DNA of 64,000 bases from Parastagonospora avenae f. sp. tritici 18332-5 (GCA_022559985.1 JAFJTR010000009.1:124001-188000), one strand, 5' to 3'. Positions 43,239-55,471 are shown, numbered from the stretch's first letter. A program made the numbers and translations. The notes: generated by a model from the letters alone, not told the origin.

Positions 43239-44016
43239 AGGATGATTAGGATGGGGGAGGAATGGTCGAGATGATACCAGATTGAGCATTGGGTAGGTGT
43301 TTGGGTGTTTGTGGTCTCTATGGGATTGATCATGGGGCTTCTCTGAAACAATAAATCACCATCAAATTTCACTCCACGTTTGTATTCGATGTGATCAGTC
43401 AGATCTGCTCATGCAGTGTTTGAGTTGAAACTGTCGTAAGCCTGGATATCGATCGTCAATGCCGTCCAGATTTCTCTCACGAGCAGTGCTTGCTGTCACG
43501 TGCTTTATGACTACTGCACATGTAAATTCATGCTAATCACTTACCTGTCCAATACTCCCTCGACATTGGTGCGAAGACTCGAACTCGGCGATACTCTCGA
43601 GCACTGTCTCACCTCGGAAGCATGGGTAGCACGTTGTGTGGTTGCACACCCAACGGAGTTTAGGCGGGCGTGCTAAAAGTGGGCTGCGCTGCTTGGCTAT
43701 CAAAGTGTAGGATGTCCAAGACCATCCCACCGCTACGCACGCGCAGAGTGAACAGCTGCATTGCGGCTACCTGCAGCATGCGAAGCTCTCCAAGCTTATG
43801 TCATTCCTCCATCTTCTGCATTCTGCTGCCCTGATCCTCTAATTGACGCCGAGTCGCGATAACCGACCCCTTTCGCGAGTCCACCTCCGCATCACCGCTC
43901 GTTCGCTGGCATAACCCCTGCCCGAACCCGCTCCCGTCGTCCTCGTAGACCCTCGCCGCCGTCGCATTGTCAGTCTGCCCACCAGGCGGAGGACTCGCCC
44001 GCCCACAGTCGCCAAC
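43239..44016. other. intergenic region, 778 bp
   Basis: 3' region of the cysteine-rich gene, a gene-free stretch, and the C-rich leader of AP-2 alpha (about 43825-44016). A tRNA-like T-loop near 43575 was examined and rejected. Confidence 0.5.
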
Positions 44017-47000
44017 ATGTCTCTCCCTTCGAAAATGGGTGCTGGTGGAGGTGGTGGGCTCTTCAGCCGGAACCAGTCGGGCAACGTGCCCACTATGCGA
44101 GGCCTGGTATCCTTCATCGCCGACCTGAGGAATGCGCGCGCCCGCGAGCTGGAGGAGAAGCGCATCAACAAGGAATTGGCCAACATACGGCAGAAGTTCA
44201 GAGATGGCGGGCTCAACGGCTACCAGAAGAAGAAATATGTCTGCAAGCTCTTGTACATCTACATCTTGGGTTGGAACGTCGATTTCGGACATCTCGAGGC
44301 TGTGAACCTCATCTCGGCCTCGAAGTACTCGGAGAAACAGATCGGATACCTCGCCGTTACATTATTCTTACACGAGGAGCACGAGTTAATACATCTGGTT
44401 GTCAACAGCATACGGAAGGACTTGCTGGATCACAATGAGCTCAACAACTGTTTGGCGCTGCATGCGATTGCAAACGTTGGCGGCAAGGAGTTGGGAGAAT
44501 CCCTCAGTGCAGAAGTACATCGACTGCTCATTTCGCCGTTAGTACCAGCTTGCGAGTGGCATGGGCATAGCTAACGGCATACAGAGCCTCGAAAGCGTTC
44601 GTCAAGAAGAAGGCAGCATTGACATTACTTCGATTATACCGAAAACACCCAGGCATCATACAACACGAATGGGCGGAGCGGATCATAGCACTTATGGACG
44701 ATCCTGACATGGGTGTAGCACTCTCCGTTACGTCGCTAGTCACGGCCCTCGTCCAGGATAACACCGAGCAGTACAAGGGAAGCTACGTCAAAGCAGCCAA
44801 CAGGCTGAAACGGATAGTAGTCGACAACGAGTGCGCGGAAGGCTACTACTACTACAAGGTCCCATGTCCATGGATACTGGTGAAGCTCTTGAAGCTGCTG
44901 CAATACTACCCACCTCCTGGTTAGTACCATTCAACATGAAGCACAATGGTGGACTAACGAGAACAGAGGATTCTCATATTCGCAAACTCATCCACGAAGC
45001 CCTGCAGAAGATCATGGACTCCGCCCTCGAAATGCCCAAGAACGTCCAACAGAACAATGCACAAAACGCGGTCCTCTTCGAAGCCATCAATCTCGTCATC
45101 CACCTTGACACCGAACAAGATCTCATGGTACAAATATCACAACGACTTGGCAAATTCATTGCGTCAAGAGAGACCAATGTACGATACCTCGGTCTGGAAG
45201 CAATGACACATTTGGCAGCACGATCAGAAACCCTCGACCCGATTAAGAAGCACCAAGCGATTATCATTGGCTCGTTACGGGATCGAGATATCAGTGTGCG
45301 GAGACAGGGACTGGACCTTCTTTACAGCATGTGCGACCCGACCAACGCCCAAGCGATCGTGAATGAACTCTTGCGCTATCTACAATCGGCCGACTACGCG
45401 ATACGAGAAGAGATGGTACTCAAGATTGCCATCCTGACAGAAAAATATGCCACCGATGTACAGTGGTATGTGGATATATCACTGCGGCTGATTGCCATGG
45501 CAGGAGACCACGTTAGCGACGAAGTCTGGCAACGAGTCATCCAGATAGTGACGAACAATGAGGAGCTGCAAGTGTATGCTGCTCAGACGATTCTACAGTA
45601 CATCAAAGCAGACTGTCACGAGACACTGGTCAAGATTGGCGGGTATCTACTTGGAGAGTTTGGGCATTTGATTGCGGACAACAAGGGCTGTAGTCCGATC
45701 GAACAGTTCTTGGCTCTGAGTGCCAAGATGCGAGGATGTTCAGGCAGCACAAGGGCGATATTGTTGTCAAGTTACGTCAAATTCGTCAACTTGTTCCCCG
45801 AGATCAAGCCGCAGCTACTGCAAGCATTCCGCGCATACAGTCACTCACTTGACTCCGAGCTCCAGCAAAGAGCATGCGAATACCTCACGCTTGCTACGAT
45901 GCCCACCGATGACCTACTACGGACCGTATGCGACGAGATGCCGCCATATCCGGAGCGAACATCAGCTCTACTGTCGCGATTACATCAGAAGCACGCCACT
46001 ACTAGTGACAAGCGAACATGGCTGATTGGAGGCAAAGATGCAAACGCAGATATGAAGGACTTTGGTCTTGCGCGACAAAACACCACAGCCGGCTCTGGCG
46101 TCAAGCGGAGTTTCACAGAGCCCGTGCAAAAGCCTGGAAGTGCAGCTGCAACAAATGGCGCAAACGGAGTCAAGTCCATCTCAAGTGATCTGGATGGGCT
46201 GGACCTCAACATTGACCCGAACAACTCCGCGGCTCCTAACCTTGCCAGTGCTGCTCATCTAAGTCCGGACTGGGAAGTCGGGTACACTCGATTACTGCTT
46301 CGCGGCGAGGGCATTCTATACGAAGACCAACAGATACAGGTTGGGTTACGGACAGAGTACAGAGGGCAACTTGGTGCTTTGATCTTCTATTTCACAAACA
46401 AATCCTCTTTCCCAATGGGCTCATTTACGACATCGCTTGACAACCGGTCCGCCGAAACATTGAAGACCGATGTCAAGGGCTTACCGGACACAACAATAGC
46501 ACCTGAGGGCCAAACACAACAGACAATTATGTTCGAGTGCCGGAACGTATTCGTAGAGCCACCGACCTTCAGGATATCATACCTTGCCGGTGCGCTACAG
46601 GGTCTCACACTCCAACTCCCCGTCCTGCTTCACAAGTACCAAGAAGGGGCAGAACTAAGCGCAGAAGATTTCTTCAAGAGGTGGAAGCAAATCGGAGGTG
46701 CGCCACGAGAAGCGCAACGTATTTTCGGCCTGGTCAACAAGAACCGGTCTATGAACAGCGACTTTGTCAAGAAGGTTGTTGCAGGCTTCAAGTGGGGCAT
46801 CGTCGATGGCGTCGACCCGAATGGAAAGAACATTGTTGGTGCAACGGTGTTGCACACAAGTGAGGGCGGGAAATTCGGTTGCCTGATGAGGCTGGAACCG
46901 AACTTTGACACTCAGGTACGTACAACGAGATTTAAGCACATCATTGATGCTAATTGTGACCAGATGTACCGCATCACAATCCGCGCGACCGACGAAGCCG

Positions 47001-47065
47001 TCCCACCAGTGCTCATCAAGGCCATGGAGGACCGACTGTCGCAGGGCATCGAGGGCATGGCCTGA
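44017..47065 (+). CDS. AP-2 adaptor complex subunit alpha
   Basis: Four exons (44017-44537, 44585-44919, 44967-46915, 46964-47065) give 968 aa. The trunk is recognised from MRGLVSFIADLRNARARELEEKRINKELANIR, QKKKYVCKLLYIYILGWNVDFGHLEAVNLI, KQIGYLAVTLFLHE and the HEAT-like solenoid to about residue 620. After a hinge (about 640-720) comes the ear: a beta-sandwich (LLRGEGILYEDQQIQVGLRTEYRGQLGALIFYF) and the platform (SAEDFFKRWKQIGGAPREAQ). AP-2 alpha binds PIP2-rich plasma membrane and recruits clathrin and endocytic accessory proteins. Length is typical. The last intron (48 nt) is in frame without a stop, so its splicing rests on good GTACGT, TGCTAAT and CAG signals. Confidence 0.95.
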
Positions 47066-47732
47066 AGCGTGCCGTATACATCGTTCTTCTTTCACACATA
47101 CACATGCAACTTTCGATCCCGCGGATGACCGCATATGATAATGTTCAATTCGTCGAACCTGCACGTTGCATTTTTATTCTTGGAACGTTGGATGTTTGTG
47201 TTGCATTTGCGATAAGGGGGAAAAGTAGGATGATAACATACCCCGTCTAGTTTATGTAGTATGAGTATAACATATATGAGTATTTTGTGGATGAGCTGTG
47301 GATTTTGGGGAAGTATGTTACATTGCTACTTGCTGGACTAGATTGTCTTGATGGTCGATATCTGGGTGGCGAGGAAAAGGGCGGAGCACCACAGTTGTGA
47401 CTGCACACTCCACTATGTCCTACGCTTGGCCGCAGCAAGCCATGCCTACTTATAACTATGTGCGCGCAAAATGAATCCACCTGGCATAAGATCTTTAGAA
47501 AGAACTAGGCAGCAGGAGGGCGCAACTGCTGATTTGCGTGGTTCAGCTCCAACTAGCGCGTGAATCTACCAACCTTACAATCCAGTCGGAGTCATAAGGG
47601 ATAAGCTGGTAATACTTCATACGCATTCCTATTCTCTTTAACTTTCGCAGAAAAACATAATCAATACTCGAATCGCTACCACTAATACCGTACTTTTCGG
47701 ACTACATCACAACTCATCATACCATATCCACA
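47066..47732. other. intergenic region
   Basis: 667 bases: AP-2 alpha 3' region, A/T-rich, then the leader of the NADAR gene. No gene seen. Confidence 0.5.
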
Positions 47733-48356
47733 ATGCCCTACACCACCACCCCCGAAGGCTCTTCCCGCGCCTCCGCGTCTAAAACCAAAACCAAGCCCTA
47801 GCCCAATCCCCCGCTACCAGACTCCAAACCTGTCTACTTCTTCCGCCCCACCGAAGGCAACGGCTACCTCTCCCAATGGTACTGGTCGCCCTTCACCACC
47901 CCTACCTCGCCGCACCTCCACACCACCGCCGAAATGTACATGATGGTCCAAAAAGCCCTGCTCTTCTCCGACGCCTCCACCGCCTCCCTAATGCTCGCGA
48001 CCACAGATCCCGCGCAGCACAAGGCGCTAGGCCGCGTGGTCGAGAACTTCGACGAGGAGGTATGGGACGCGAATAAAGAGCGCATTGTCGAGGAGGAGAA
48101 TTGGTGGAAGTTTACGAGGAGTGAGGATGGGGTGGAAATGTGTAGGAGGTTGCTGGAGACCGGGGAGAGGGAGATTGTTGAGGCGAGTCCGTTCGATAGG
48201 GTTTGGGGGGTGGGGTTTAATGAGGGCGTGGCGGGGCGGAATACGGGGAGGTGGGGGCAGAATTTGCTCGGGAGGGCGTTGGAGAGGGTTCGGGGGAGGT
48301 TGAGGGAGGAGGGGAAGAAGAAGGAGAAGAAGGAGGAGAAGGAGGAGGGAGAGTAG
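47733..48356 (+). pseudogene. NADAR-domain (YbiA-like) gene with in-frame TAG
   Basis: An ATG in good context (CACAATG) opens a frame of 208 codons whose codon 23 is TAG (47799-47801). Everything after it is an intact NADAR domain: VYFFRPTEGNGYLSQWYWSPF, HTTAEMYMMVQKALLFSD, HKALGRVVENFDEEVW, NWWKFTRSEDGVEMCRRLL, EIVEASPFDRVWGVGF and TGRWGQNLLGRALERVR, then a Lys/Glu tail. NADAR proteins act as N-glycosidases on ADP-ribose-related or riboflavin-precursor substrates. No splice that removes the TAG keeps the frame, and the next ATG (47934) lies inside the domain. CAG to TAG would be a single C-to-T change. Alternatives are stop readthrough or a sequencing error. The domain shows no further damage, so loss would be recent. 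Confidence 0.75.
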
Positions 48357-49083
48357 AAGAGATGCAGTGTTGGAGAGGAGATGTGCTTGTGTGCAAAGGT
48401 GGCAGTGTGATGGCAGGATGGTTACTGTGACAAAGTAGCTATGTGAGTACTTTGCTCGTGGGTTAGATGACTCCTTAGAAAAGCATTGCATTAAGTCAAT
48501 CCTGCACAGTATAACGCATTCTCAGTACTTTTTGTGTGGATGAACAACAGCCTCTTGTCCCACGATCTTTATGCTCCCTTTCGTCGTGTGGAAACATGAT
48601 GGGTTTTTGGTAATGTTTCGCAAGCTCTTGTTCTGCATTCATTCCACAGCTTCGTAATGCAAAACACCAACTACAAAGTGCTGGTCGACGTGGATGGACG
48701 TGATACGAGAAATTAGGGGGGATCGAGCAAAGGATATTTTAATCTGAGACTTGGTCGCAGATGATGGGAGAAGTGTCGATGGAGAAGCTTGAAACATCGA
48801 ACTGCGCAATACCCAAGTACGAGCATGCAGACCGCGGGTTGTCTCGAATACTAGTGCTCCGGTGGGTGAATGAAACAGGAATCATCTCCGGTAGATACAT
48901 GGATGTTTCGACCCACCGGAAGCCAATTAGCGTGTACGAAACGCGGGGAACAAACACGAGAGTCACGTGGACAACGTGGTCACGGCTCGTCAGAACCGCC
49001 CGGCCTTGTGAGAGGACAACGCGCCACCTGCGAAGCCTCGGATTGCGCGTCACTCTGTCGCATACCTGTCGGGAGCATTCAGG
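48357..49083. other. intergenic region
   Basis: 727 bases up to the transcription factor start. ORFs of 100-160 codons overlap on opposite strands at 48739-49233 and show no domains. Nothing else seen. Confidence 0.45.
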
Positions 49084-51377
49084 ATGTCGTCCATGATAAC
49101 CTTTGCTGCGAACAACGAGTTCTTCCGGAAACGCAAGCGTGCGTAAAATCCTTGCAGGCGCACGGGCAAACAGATGGCTGACGCGAGTTACAGGAGTCCA
49201 CCGCGCATGCGAATCGTGCAAGAAGCGTCGCAAGAGATGTAGCCATACGTTTGATGGTGAAGACGTGAGTATCAGACGTGTAGAGAAGGCGTGGCGACCA
49301 TCTCTAACGCCATAGCCAGGACGGAAGCTCTACCCAAAGCGGACACGCACCCAATCCAACCTCAGACCCTCTTGTCTATGCCACGACAAACGGACACCAT
49401 GCTCATGATCCCCGAGTGCCGCGTGTTGACTCGCATGGCCATGGCTACCCTCACTCCACCATGGCCCCACCGCCTCAGAGCCCTGCCGCAGACTCCCATG
49501 CCTCTCAAACACCACCCAACTTCCTGGGATATCTGAATCCAGAGGCTGTATTGAGAGAGCAAGTCCACGGCGAGCGCGGAAAGCCAGCCCAATCGCCAAG
49601 CATCCCACCCATCGGTCAGTGGATTGAAGAGAGGGATCAAAGGCCGCTGTCGACGCAGGCAGGCTCTACATCATCGCGCATCAATGAGACAGGTCCGCAC
49701 TCCACTCAAGAGGTTAAAATCTCTAGAGCGCTCCAGCAGTACTTAGACGCTGTAGGTGTAGACATTCTCCCTCCGCGCAAGAGCCAAGATGTCCTCCTCG
49801 ACATCTACTTCTCCTACGTGCACCCACTGCTGCCGCTCGTCGACCAAGAGCTTTTTCTCGACCAGTATCGGCATGGCCGGGAGTCTCGGATCCTCATGCA
49901 GGCGATCTGTATCGTTGCTTCAAAGCATGCAAATGCGAATAATATTCTGGTTCTTGACGAAGATCAGCAGTTACTCACGCCAAGGGAGTTCTCTCAGAGG
50001 TTGTATAATGCGGTGATAATCGGCATAGAAGCCAAGTTAGAGAAGAATCGCGTGGTTCTGATTCAAGTACTGGCACTGATATCGTTACATTGTGAAGGAG
50101 CAGATGGCGCCGAACAAGCTTCTATGCACCTGGCGCAAGCCATTCATCACGCGCACACGTTCGGACTACAATTCGGACATCAGTGGAAGAACCAGAGCTC
50201 AGAGTCGCAGGGGAATCTTGAAGACGTGTTCTGGTGTTTATGGAGTCTCGACAAGATCAACGCTTGTATGAATGGACGGCCATTACTCATGCACGATCGA
50301 GACAACAGTTTGAGGCAGTTACCCTCAGATCCGGAGAAGAGGTCAAGTCCATTTGGTATATGGCTGCAAATCTCTGAGATGCTGGACAAGGTCATCGATT
50401 ACTACAGACCTGGGCGATCTGCAGAAGAGACTGGCTGGGAAGGCGATGACTTCCTCGGCTTCGAAGAGATGGTAGGTGATGGCGAGGATAAGCTCGAAGG
50501 CCCCATCATGAGTAAGTCAAATATGCTTTGATCTTTGATTCATCATCAACGCCCTCTAGGCCTCCTATCGCTATTCCATCACACGATGTGCATGGCTGCA
50601 CACAAGTCCCTCTCGATCAATGCGCCAGTCAAATCGAGCCCATCCTATGTCCGCCAGAGTCTCTCAGCAACTCGAGTGATCCATCTACTCAACGCTGAAT
50701 CACCCGAACTCCTCCCACCACTTCCCATCGTACCCTACGCGCTAGGCGTAGCCCTCAGCGTCGTATACCGCCATTTCCGCTCTCGCCGCCTCAAAGTCCA
50801 CGTCAACCGCGCAACCGAAGAGCTGAAGCAATGCGTGCACCTCCTCGACCGTCTCCGCAACTCCTGGTGGTCTGCCGGCACAATGGCCGATCTCGGCCGC
50901 GCCGTACTCAGCAACGCTGCTGGGCGCAATACCAATGCAGCCAACACGCCCGCTCCAGAACCCCGCATGAGCGAAACGAAGACCGAGCCACCGACACCGA
51001 CTGCCTCGCATCGTGACGCTGCACCGCTGTTGAGTCGCTCGCAATGGCCTCACCAACCTGCGTTGGACAATCAGATTGACCCGCGTCTTCAACACCCATC
51101 TCATCCCTCAACGCCCATGACACATCTCCTCAATCCTATATCTGCACCTACGCCCGGTCAACATCCCACGAGCAGTGAGCGCGCGGATCGAGCGCCGATG
51201 CAAGCTCCGCCCGGTGGATTTGGATTCACTGAGACGTCGCCGGACTGGCTGAACTTTGATGCTGCGTTTGAGAACTTCGAGGGCTTGCTTGGGAGTAGTG
51301 GTGCGGATTTGAGTAATGAGTTGTTCAGACCGTTGGGGTATGAGGCGTATGAGGGGTTCATGGATCCTGCCGCATGA
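49084..51377 (+). CDS. fungal transcription factor with half Zn2Cys6 cluster
   Basis: Exons 49084-49138, 49194-49264, 49320-50511 and 50560-51377 give 711 aa. The first exon encodes a basic start ending FFRKRKR, spliced (branch CTGAC, acceptor ACAG) to VHRACESCKKRRKRCSHTF. This is the first half of a binuclear zinc cluster (Cys24, 27, 34), but the expected second C-x2-C-x6-C is absent in the exon, the following intron and the next exon. A Ser/Pro/His-rich linker follows, then the fungal-specific regulatory domain (about 180-520: DVLLDIYFSYVHPLLPLVD, QAICIVASKHANA, ALISLHCEGADGAEQASMHLAQAIHHAHTFGL, FWCLWSLDKINACMNGRPLLM). The C-terminus has an acidic/aromatic stretch (LNFDAAFENFEGLLG) that could be an activation region. 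Targets unknown. Confidence 0.85.
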
Positions 51378-52125
51378 TTGGATTTAGGATGCATCTTGTT
51401 CACTTGAGGTCTATTGCCCTTCGCCATGTGTTTTACTAAAGCCTTCCGAATACACTTTCTGATGAGATGGGGTGGTAATGCACATGTACTCGCACGGAAC
51501 CTTTCTATCAATCGGTTCATATGTTGACTATATCCCGACTTTGACGCAGGTCAATGTGGAGCTGAATAGACACAAGAATCTGTGTGATCGAAGAGCTAGT
51601 TCGTGTCTACGTATGCATGCGATTAGACGTAGAACCTGTAGGAGCGATCAAACAAACTCTCAAGAGGCTATCTTAAAAGTTCGAAATGTTCAGTCTACTA
51701 ATACATGCGATCAATAAGATGAAAGTGCGAGGTTGTTGTGTTGATTGAGATAGTGACGAACAACGAAGCATTGCGTACATATCGCATGAACAAATTAAAG
51801 AAGGATGGCCCATGTAACCCAAAGAGTGACATATTCATTTCAAAAGACTGTACGCAAGTAGTGATGCATGCTTGCCCAATCGATACAGCATTTGCAGGAT
51901 AGGCCGATGGGTTGATGTGCAACATTGCCGAAACCAAACATGCATCAGCCAACACGCCAAAAAGCACAACCGCGAAAGCTGACATTCAATCTATATTGCC
52001 ATCTCAACGCAAACAGCCCCATCACGCCAACCCGACTCTGCACACGATTCCCGCGCCTCGAGAACCAAGGACGAAAACACTTTCCGCAGACCCACCTCGC
52101 TTACGCACACCCAAGGTCGACGATC

Positions 52126-52575
52126 ATGCATCGCCAAACCTCAACTCAGCCAGACCTCAACCACCAGTTGCAAGCGGCCCATGCACACCCGTTAGCTGCC
52201 CGCTCATATGCCACTCCTTTTTCTCGCGTGGCGAGCATGCGGGCAATCTGTGCGCATACACCACCGCCGTTCGAGACGTCTGGACGATAATTGGTTTCGA
52301 AATGCTCCGATGCATATGCGCGCGCTGTGGCACGAGGACTCGAGGGGCTGATGCAGGATCGGGTGCGCTGTTGCCTAGAGTGCGCTCTGGGAGATACAGC
52401 AGTAGGGTGGTCGTGGGTATTGCTCGCCAGGACTTGCTACGCTGAGGTGGGGTTTAGTGTGGTGTGTCTCTATGCTTGTCATCGATGGCCATGGAAAACA
52501 GGCTTTTGGGGAGCACAGGAACGGTTTCATTCGAGTTTGCTGAGTGCGAACATTCATGGCCTCCACTTGCTATGA
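52126..52575 (+). pseudogene. possible broken small ORF
   Basis: From ATG 52126 a frame runs 54 codons to TAA (52288-52290) and then continues open, same frame, for 94 codons. Residues after the stop (KCSDAYARAVARGLEGLMQD, RCCLECALGD) look protein-like, as do those before it. CAA to TAA would explain the break. No homologue is recognised and it may be chance. Confidence 0.2.
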
Positions 52576-53702
52576 CCGATCGAGAGATACGTGCATTGCT
52601 TTTGCAGCCTTGCAGTTCTCGTCCATGATCAGGCTAGTCGTCGGGGTGCCACTGTTGGGCCCTAGATATCCACAGGCTATGCTTGCGAGCTCGCGAAGGC
52701 TGGAACACATCGATAGGTACCGCAGGCGGCAATCGGGAAGCTCCTTACATGTTCGGCTACCCGTACTCCTTATTAGCGGGGACATCAACGAGAAGAACTC
52801 CCGAATCCCTGCGGGGGACGCGCTTCAGGACAGTTGAAGCAAGGAGCGATCAGTCGTTCTTCCAATGAGGTGGCCGAGGTCGTCGCGTGATCTCAAAGTT
52901 TCAAGTTCTAACCTGTAAAGCTGCAGATTTACGCGTGGGTAACCCACATGACGGATGACCTTTCCTCTCTTCTCGCCCTGTGGTTCAGATGCGACCTGTA
53001 GTATGTATGGCACTTACCGTCTCACCTGTCAAGCTGTTGGATTTCGTACTCAGAGAGCACAAAGAGGCTGAGCCGCAATCCAACAATGGGAAGCTCTGCC
53101 GATAACGCGGAAAGACATGGACACTTCTACCCGCTGTCAGTATCGTCCTTGTCCTCCGTCCGCAGTTCAGATGCGAGTCGCAATATGCACGTCTTCGTAA
53201 AGGAGTTCGGATCGGGGCGCGCGCTGCCACTCAGATTTACGGCCCGGTAGGTCGCATATGGGTACCCGCCTGTGCTGGGCGTCGGCACGCGTACAAGAAT
53301 CTCATCATAGTGTACAGAGCGGCGAATGGAGGAGGGCAAAACATCGTGTTCGCTCCCAGGAAGGTACAAAACGGCGCCAGAGACATGCTTCGCTCTGCAT
53401 GCAGCCCGATCCAGACACCCAGTGTCACTGAGGCTCCGCCACTATGTACAGCCCATCAAGGCCTGTCCATGGCAGATGGTAAAGCTGACCACACGTTGAC
53501 AGTTGGCGCATGTCGTGCTATGTGTGGGGTCAAAGTCGTGTCACGATGAGGACTATATTGTGTTTGGTCCTCAGGTCTGGCTGAAAACGCGCATGTCGAC
53601 CCATGAGTGTCAGGCTGTGTAGCAATCAGCGACAAAGTCAGAGACATGTGTGACAAAGGCGGCCTACTAGAGGACTCCGTCATGGAGAAGTTCGTCGTTG
53701 GG

Positions 53703-53755
53703 TGAGTTTGGGTACATGCGAGGCTGGAGCTGAGTTTGTGTACATGCAAGAGGCT
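53703..53755 (+). repeat. short imperfect direct repeat, about 23-25 bp twice
   Basis: TGAGTTTGGGTACATGCGAG-GCT at 53703-53725 is repeated with few changes at 53731-53755, separated by five bases. Confidence 0.6.
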
Positions 53756-54751
53756 GTTTTCTGCTCAGAATCGCGTAAGCAGCTTGTGATACTGAGCACA
53801 ATGCGTTGGCGAATGATCATCTAACAACATATGTATGAAGTCGGAAGTATCTCCCCACTCTGACTGTCAATGTGTGCATACTCCGTACATACGTTAGAGG
53901 TCGTTCAAGGTTGGCTGTCGCTGGCGTGACGATAATTTGTGTAACCGACGGGCTCCGTCCATTGAACGAGACGTGCAGCAACGTGGAAAGCGGCATCAAC
54001 GCGCAGGCCATCAGAAACCTCGCGTGTCGCTGTCGCCGCTAGACCTGACTCGTAATCCTGATGAGGACAGAAAAGCAAACACCCACCGTTCAAAGGGGGT
54101 CGCGAAGACGGCCGCGGCACAGACCGCTTGTCCACAAGGCTGGCATCGGAGGTGGAACCGATAACACGGGCACACGCCCATGAGAGATGGCTTACCGTGG
54201 CACTGTGACACGGGAAACAGCCACAAAGTTTATGGGGCACGGTGTTCTCCTTACATTGAGCCGTCACTGCCTGCAAGCAGTAATCCCCACCCAAGGAACT
54301 GTGTCGTTTCTGCCACTTGACCGCTATCATGGGCTCCGAAATGACCGACTAGCGGGACATCCCTTTGTGAGACGACGTGTGAGCTTCAGCCGGAACTTCG
54401 TTAAGCAGGCGGTCAAAGCGGCCTTGTGGCTAGCAACGATTTCTGGGGTACGGATGGACATCGGGTGATTTCTGCGCGTCGGCTCCTGAGGAAACGAAGA
54501 CGGCGCAGACTTGATTCATTGGCACATGGACTGGCGTGTATCAATACATGTCCGCGTGGAAGATGAAAGAATGTTGCAAGTTGGTCAGGGCTGCGAAACG
54601 AGTCTTTACGCATCCGGTGAGCAACAATAGCGCTAAGAAAGCTTCCAATGTCGGCTCAACGTAGGTAGGGGTGCTTGAGTGGCTGGGTCGACTTCACCCT
54701 ATCGTGAAAAGAAAGCCCAGCTGTTAGCCCCTAGAGTGGAACAATGAGTTG

Positions 54752-55471
54752 ATGATTTGGCAACTATGCAAACGTCCAGAATATGGCAGCACTATGTGCA
54801 ATGCACGCAAAGTCCGGTCGCAGTATATTGAGCTGTCATTGCCAAGTCGCCACAGCGACTGCATAAGATATAGCCCGGTATTGTCGGAACAGCTTACATG
54901 GGCAAGTTTTGATAATCGCGGAGTTGGAGAATGTCATGCAAAGGGATGGAGCCTGAGGGATTTCTTTGACGCGGGAGCTGGAGTAGCGTCAGACGGTGTC
55001 GTGATGATTGCCACACCGACGAGCGCAGGCTTGGCACAAATAATTCTTGCCTTTGGAACGCCCGAGGACGCCAGCGTCAGCCATCGGCAGTACATGGAAA
55101 TTCATGCAGTCGGTGGTTCGCGCTGCTCACGACATTCGGTCATCGCTTATCATGTCTCATCAGATGACCGAATCATTGGCGGCCGCAAAAACAAACTTCT
55201 TTGCAACGGTGCCCTTTTTCATTCGCGTGATCGAGATCCTGGTGAAGCCTTCATGCAGATGGCTGTGTCTTGTTCAACTAGGGCGCAACTTTTGTTATGC
55301 CTCCTGGAAGTAAGGTTAGCCGACGCGGGAAAGCAGAAGCTGGAGGGCCATATGTTGACAGTGAAATCAGCCCATCAACGGCCAGCTGACCGGCATTCAA
55401 GCGAAAGAAAGTTTCGTAGTAACACCCCTGTATGGCTGAGACTTGTCGACAGCTGCCTGCAAGTAATTTGA
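54752..55471 (+). CDS. hypothetical ORF, 239 aa
   Basis: The longest open frame in the 51-56 kb gap, from ATG. Composition is mixed, Cys- and Ser-rich in places; a segment GVASDGVVMIATPTSAGLA looks fold-like. No domain, signal peptide or intron signal recognised. A single uninterrupted frame of this length is suggestive but may be chance. Confidence 0.22.
   Translation: MIWQLCKRPEYGSTMCNARKVRSQYIELSLPSRHSDCIRYSPVLSEQLTWASFDNRGVGECHAKGWSLRDFFDAGAGVASDGVVMIATPTSAGLAQIILAFGTPEDASVSHRQYMEIHAVGGSRCSRHSVIAYHVSSDDRIIGGRKNKLLCNGALFHSRDRDPGEAFMQMAVSCSTRAQLLLCLLEVRLADAGKQKLEGHMLTVKSAHQRPADRHSSERKFRSNTPVWLRLVDSCLQVI

Noticed and set aside
43565..43650. tRNA-like T-loop (minus strand GAGTTCGAGTC) with a partly pairing GGTGTG/CGCACC stem
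   Set aside because: No A-box or D-arm, imperfect T-stem and acceptor pairing, and no anticodon arm could be folded.
43801..44292. 163-codon ORF antisense to AP-2 alpha
   Set aside because: Shadow of the conserved AP-2 alpha first exon.
47776..47820. Intron removing the TAG of the NADAR gene (GTCTAA...CCAG)
   Set aside because: Weak donor and the join puts the NADAR domain out of frame.
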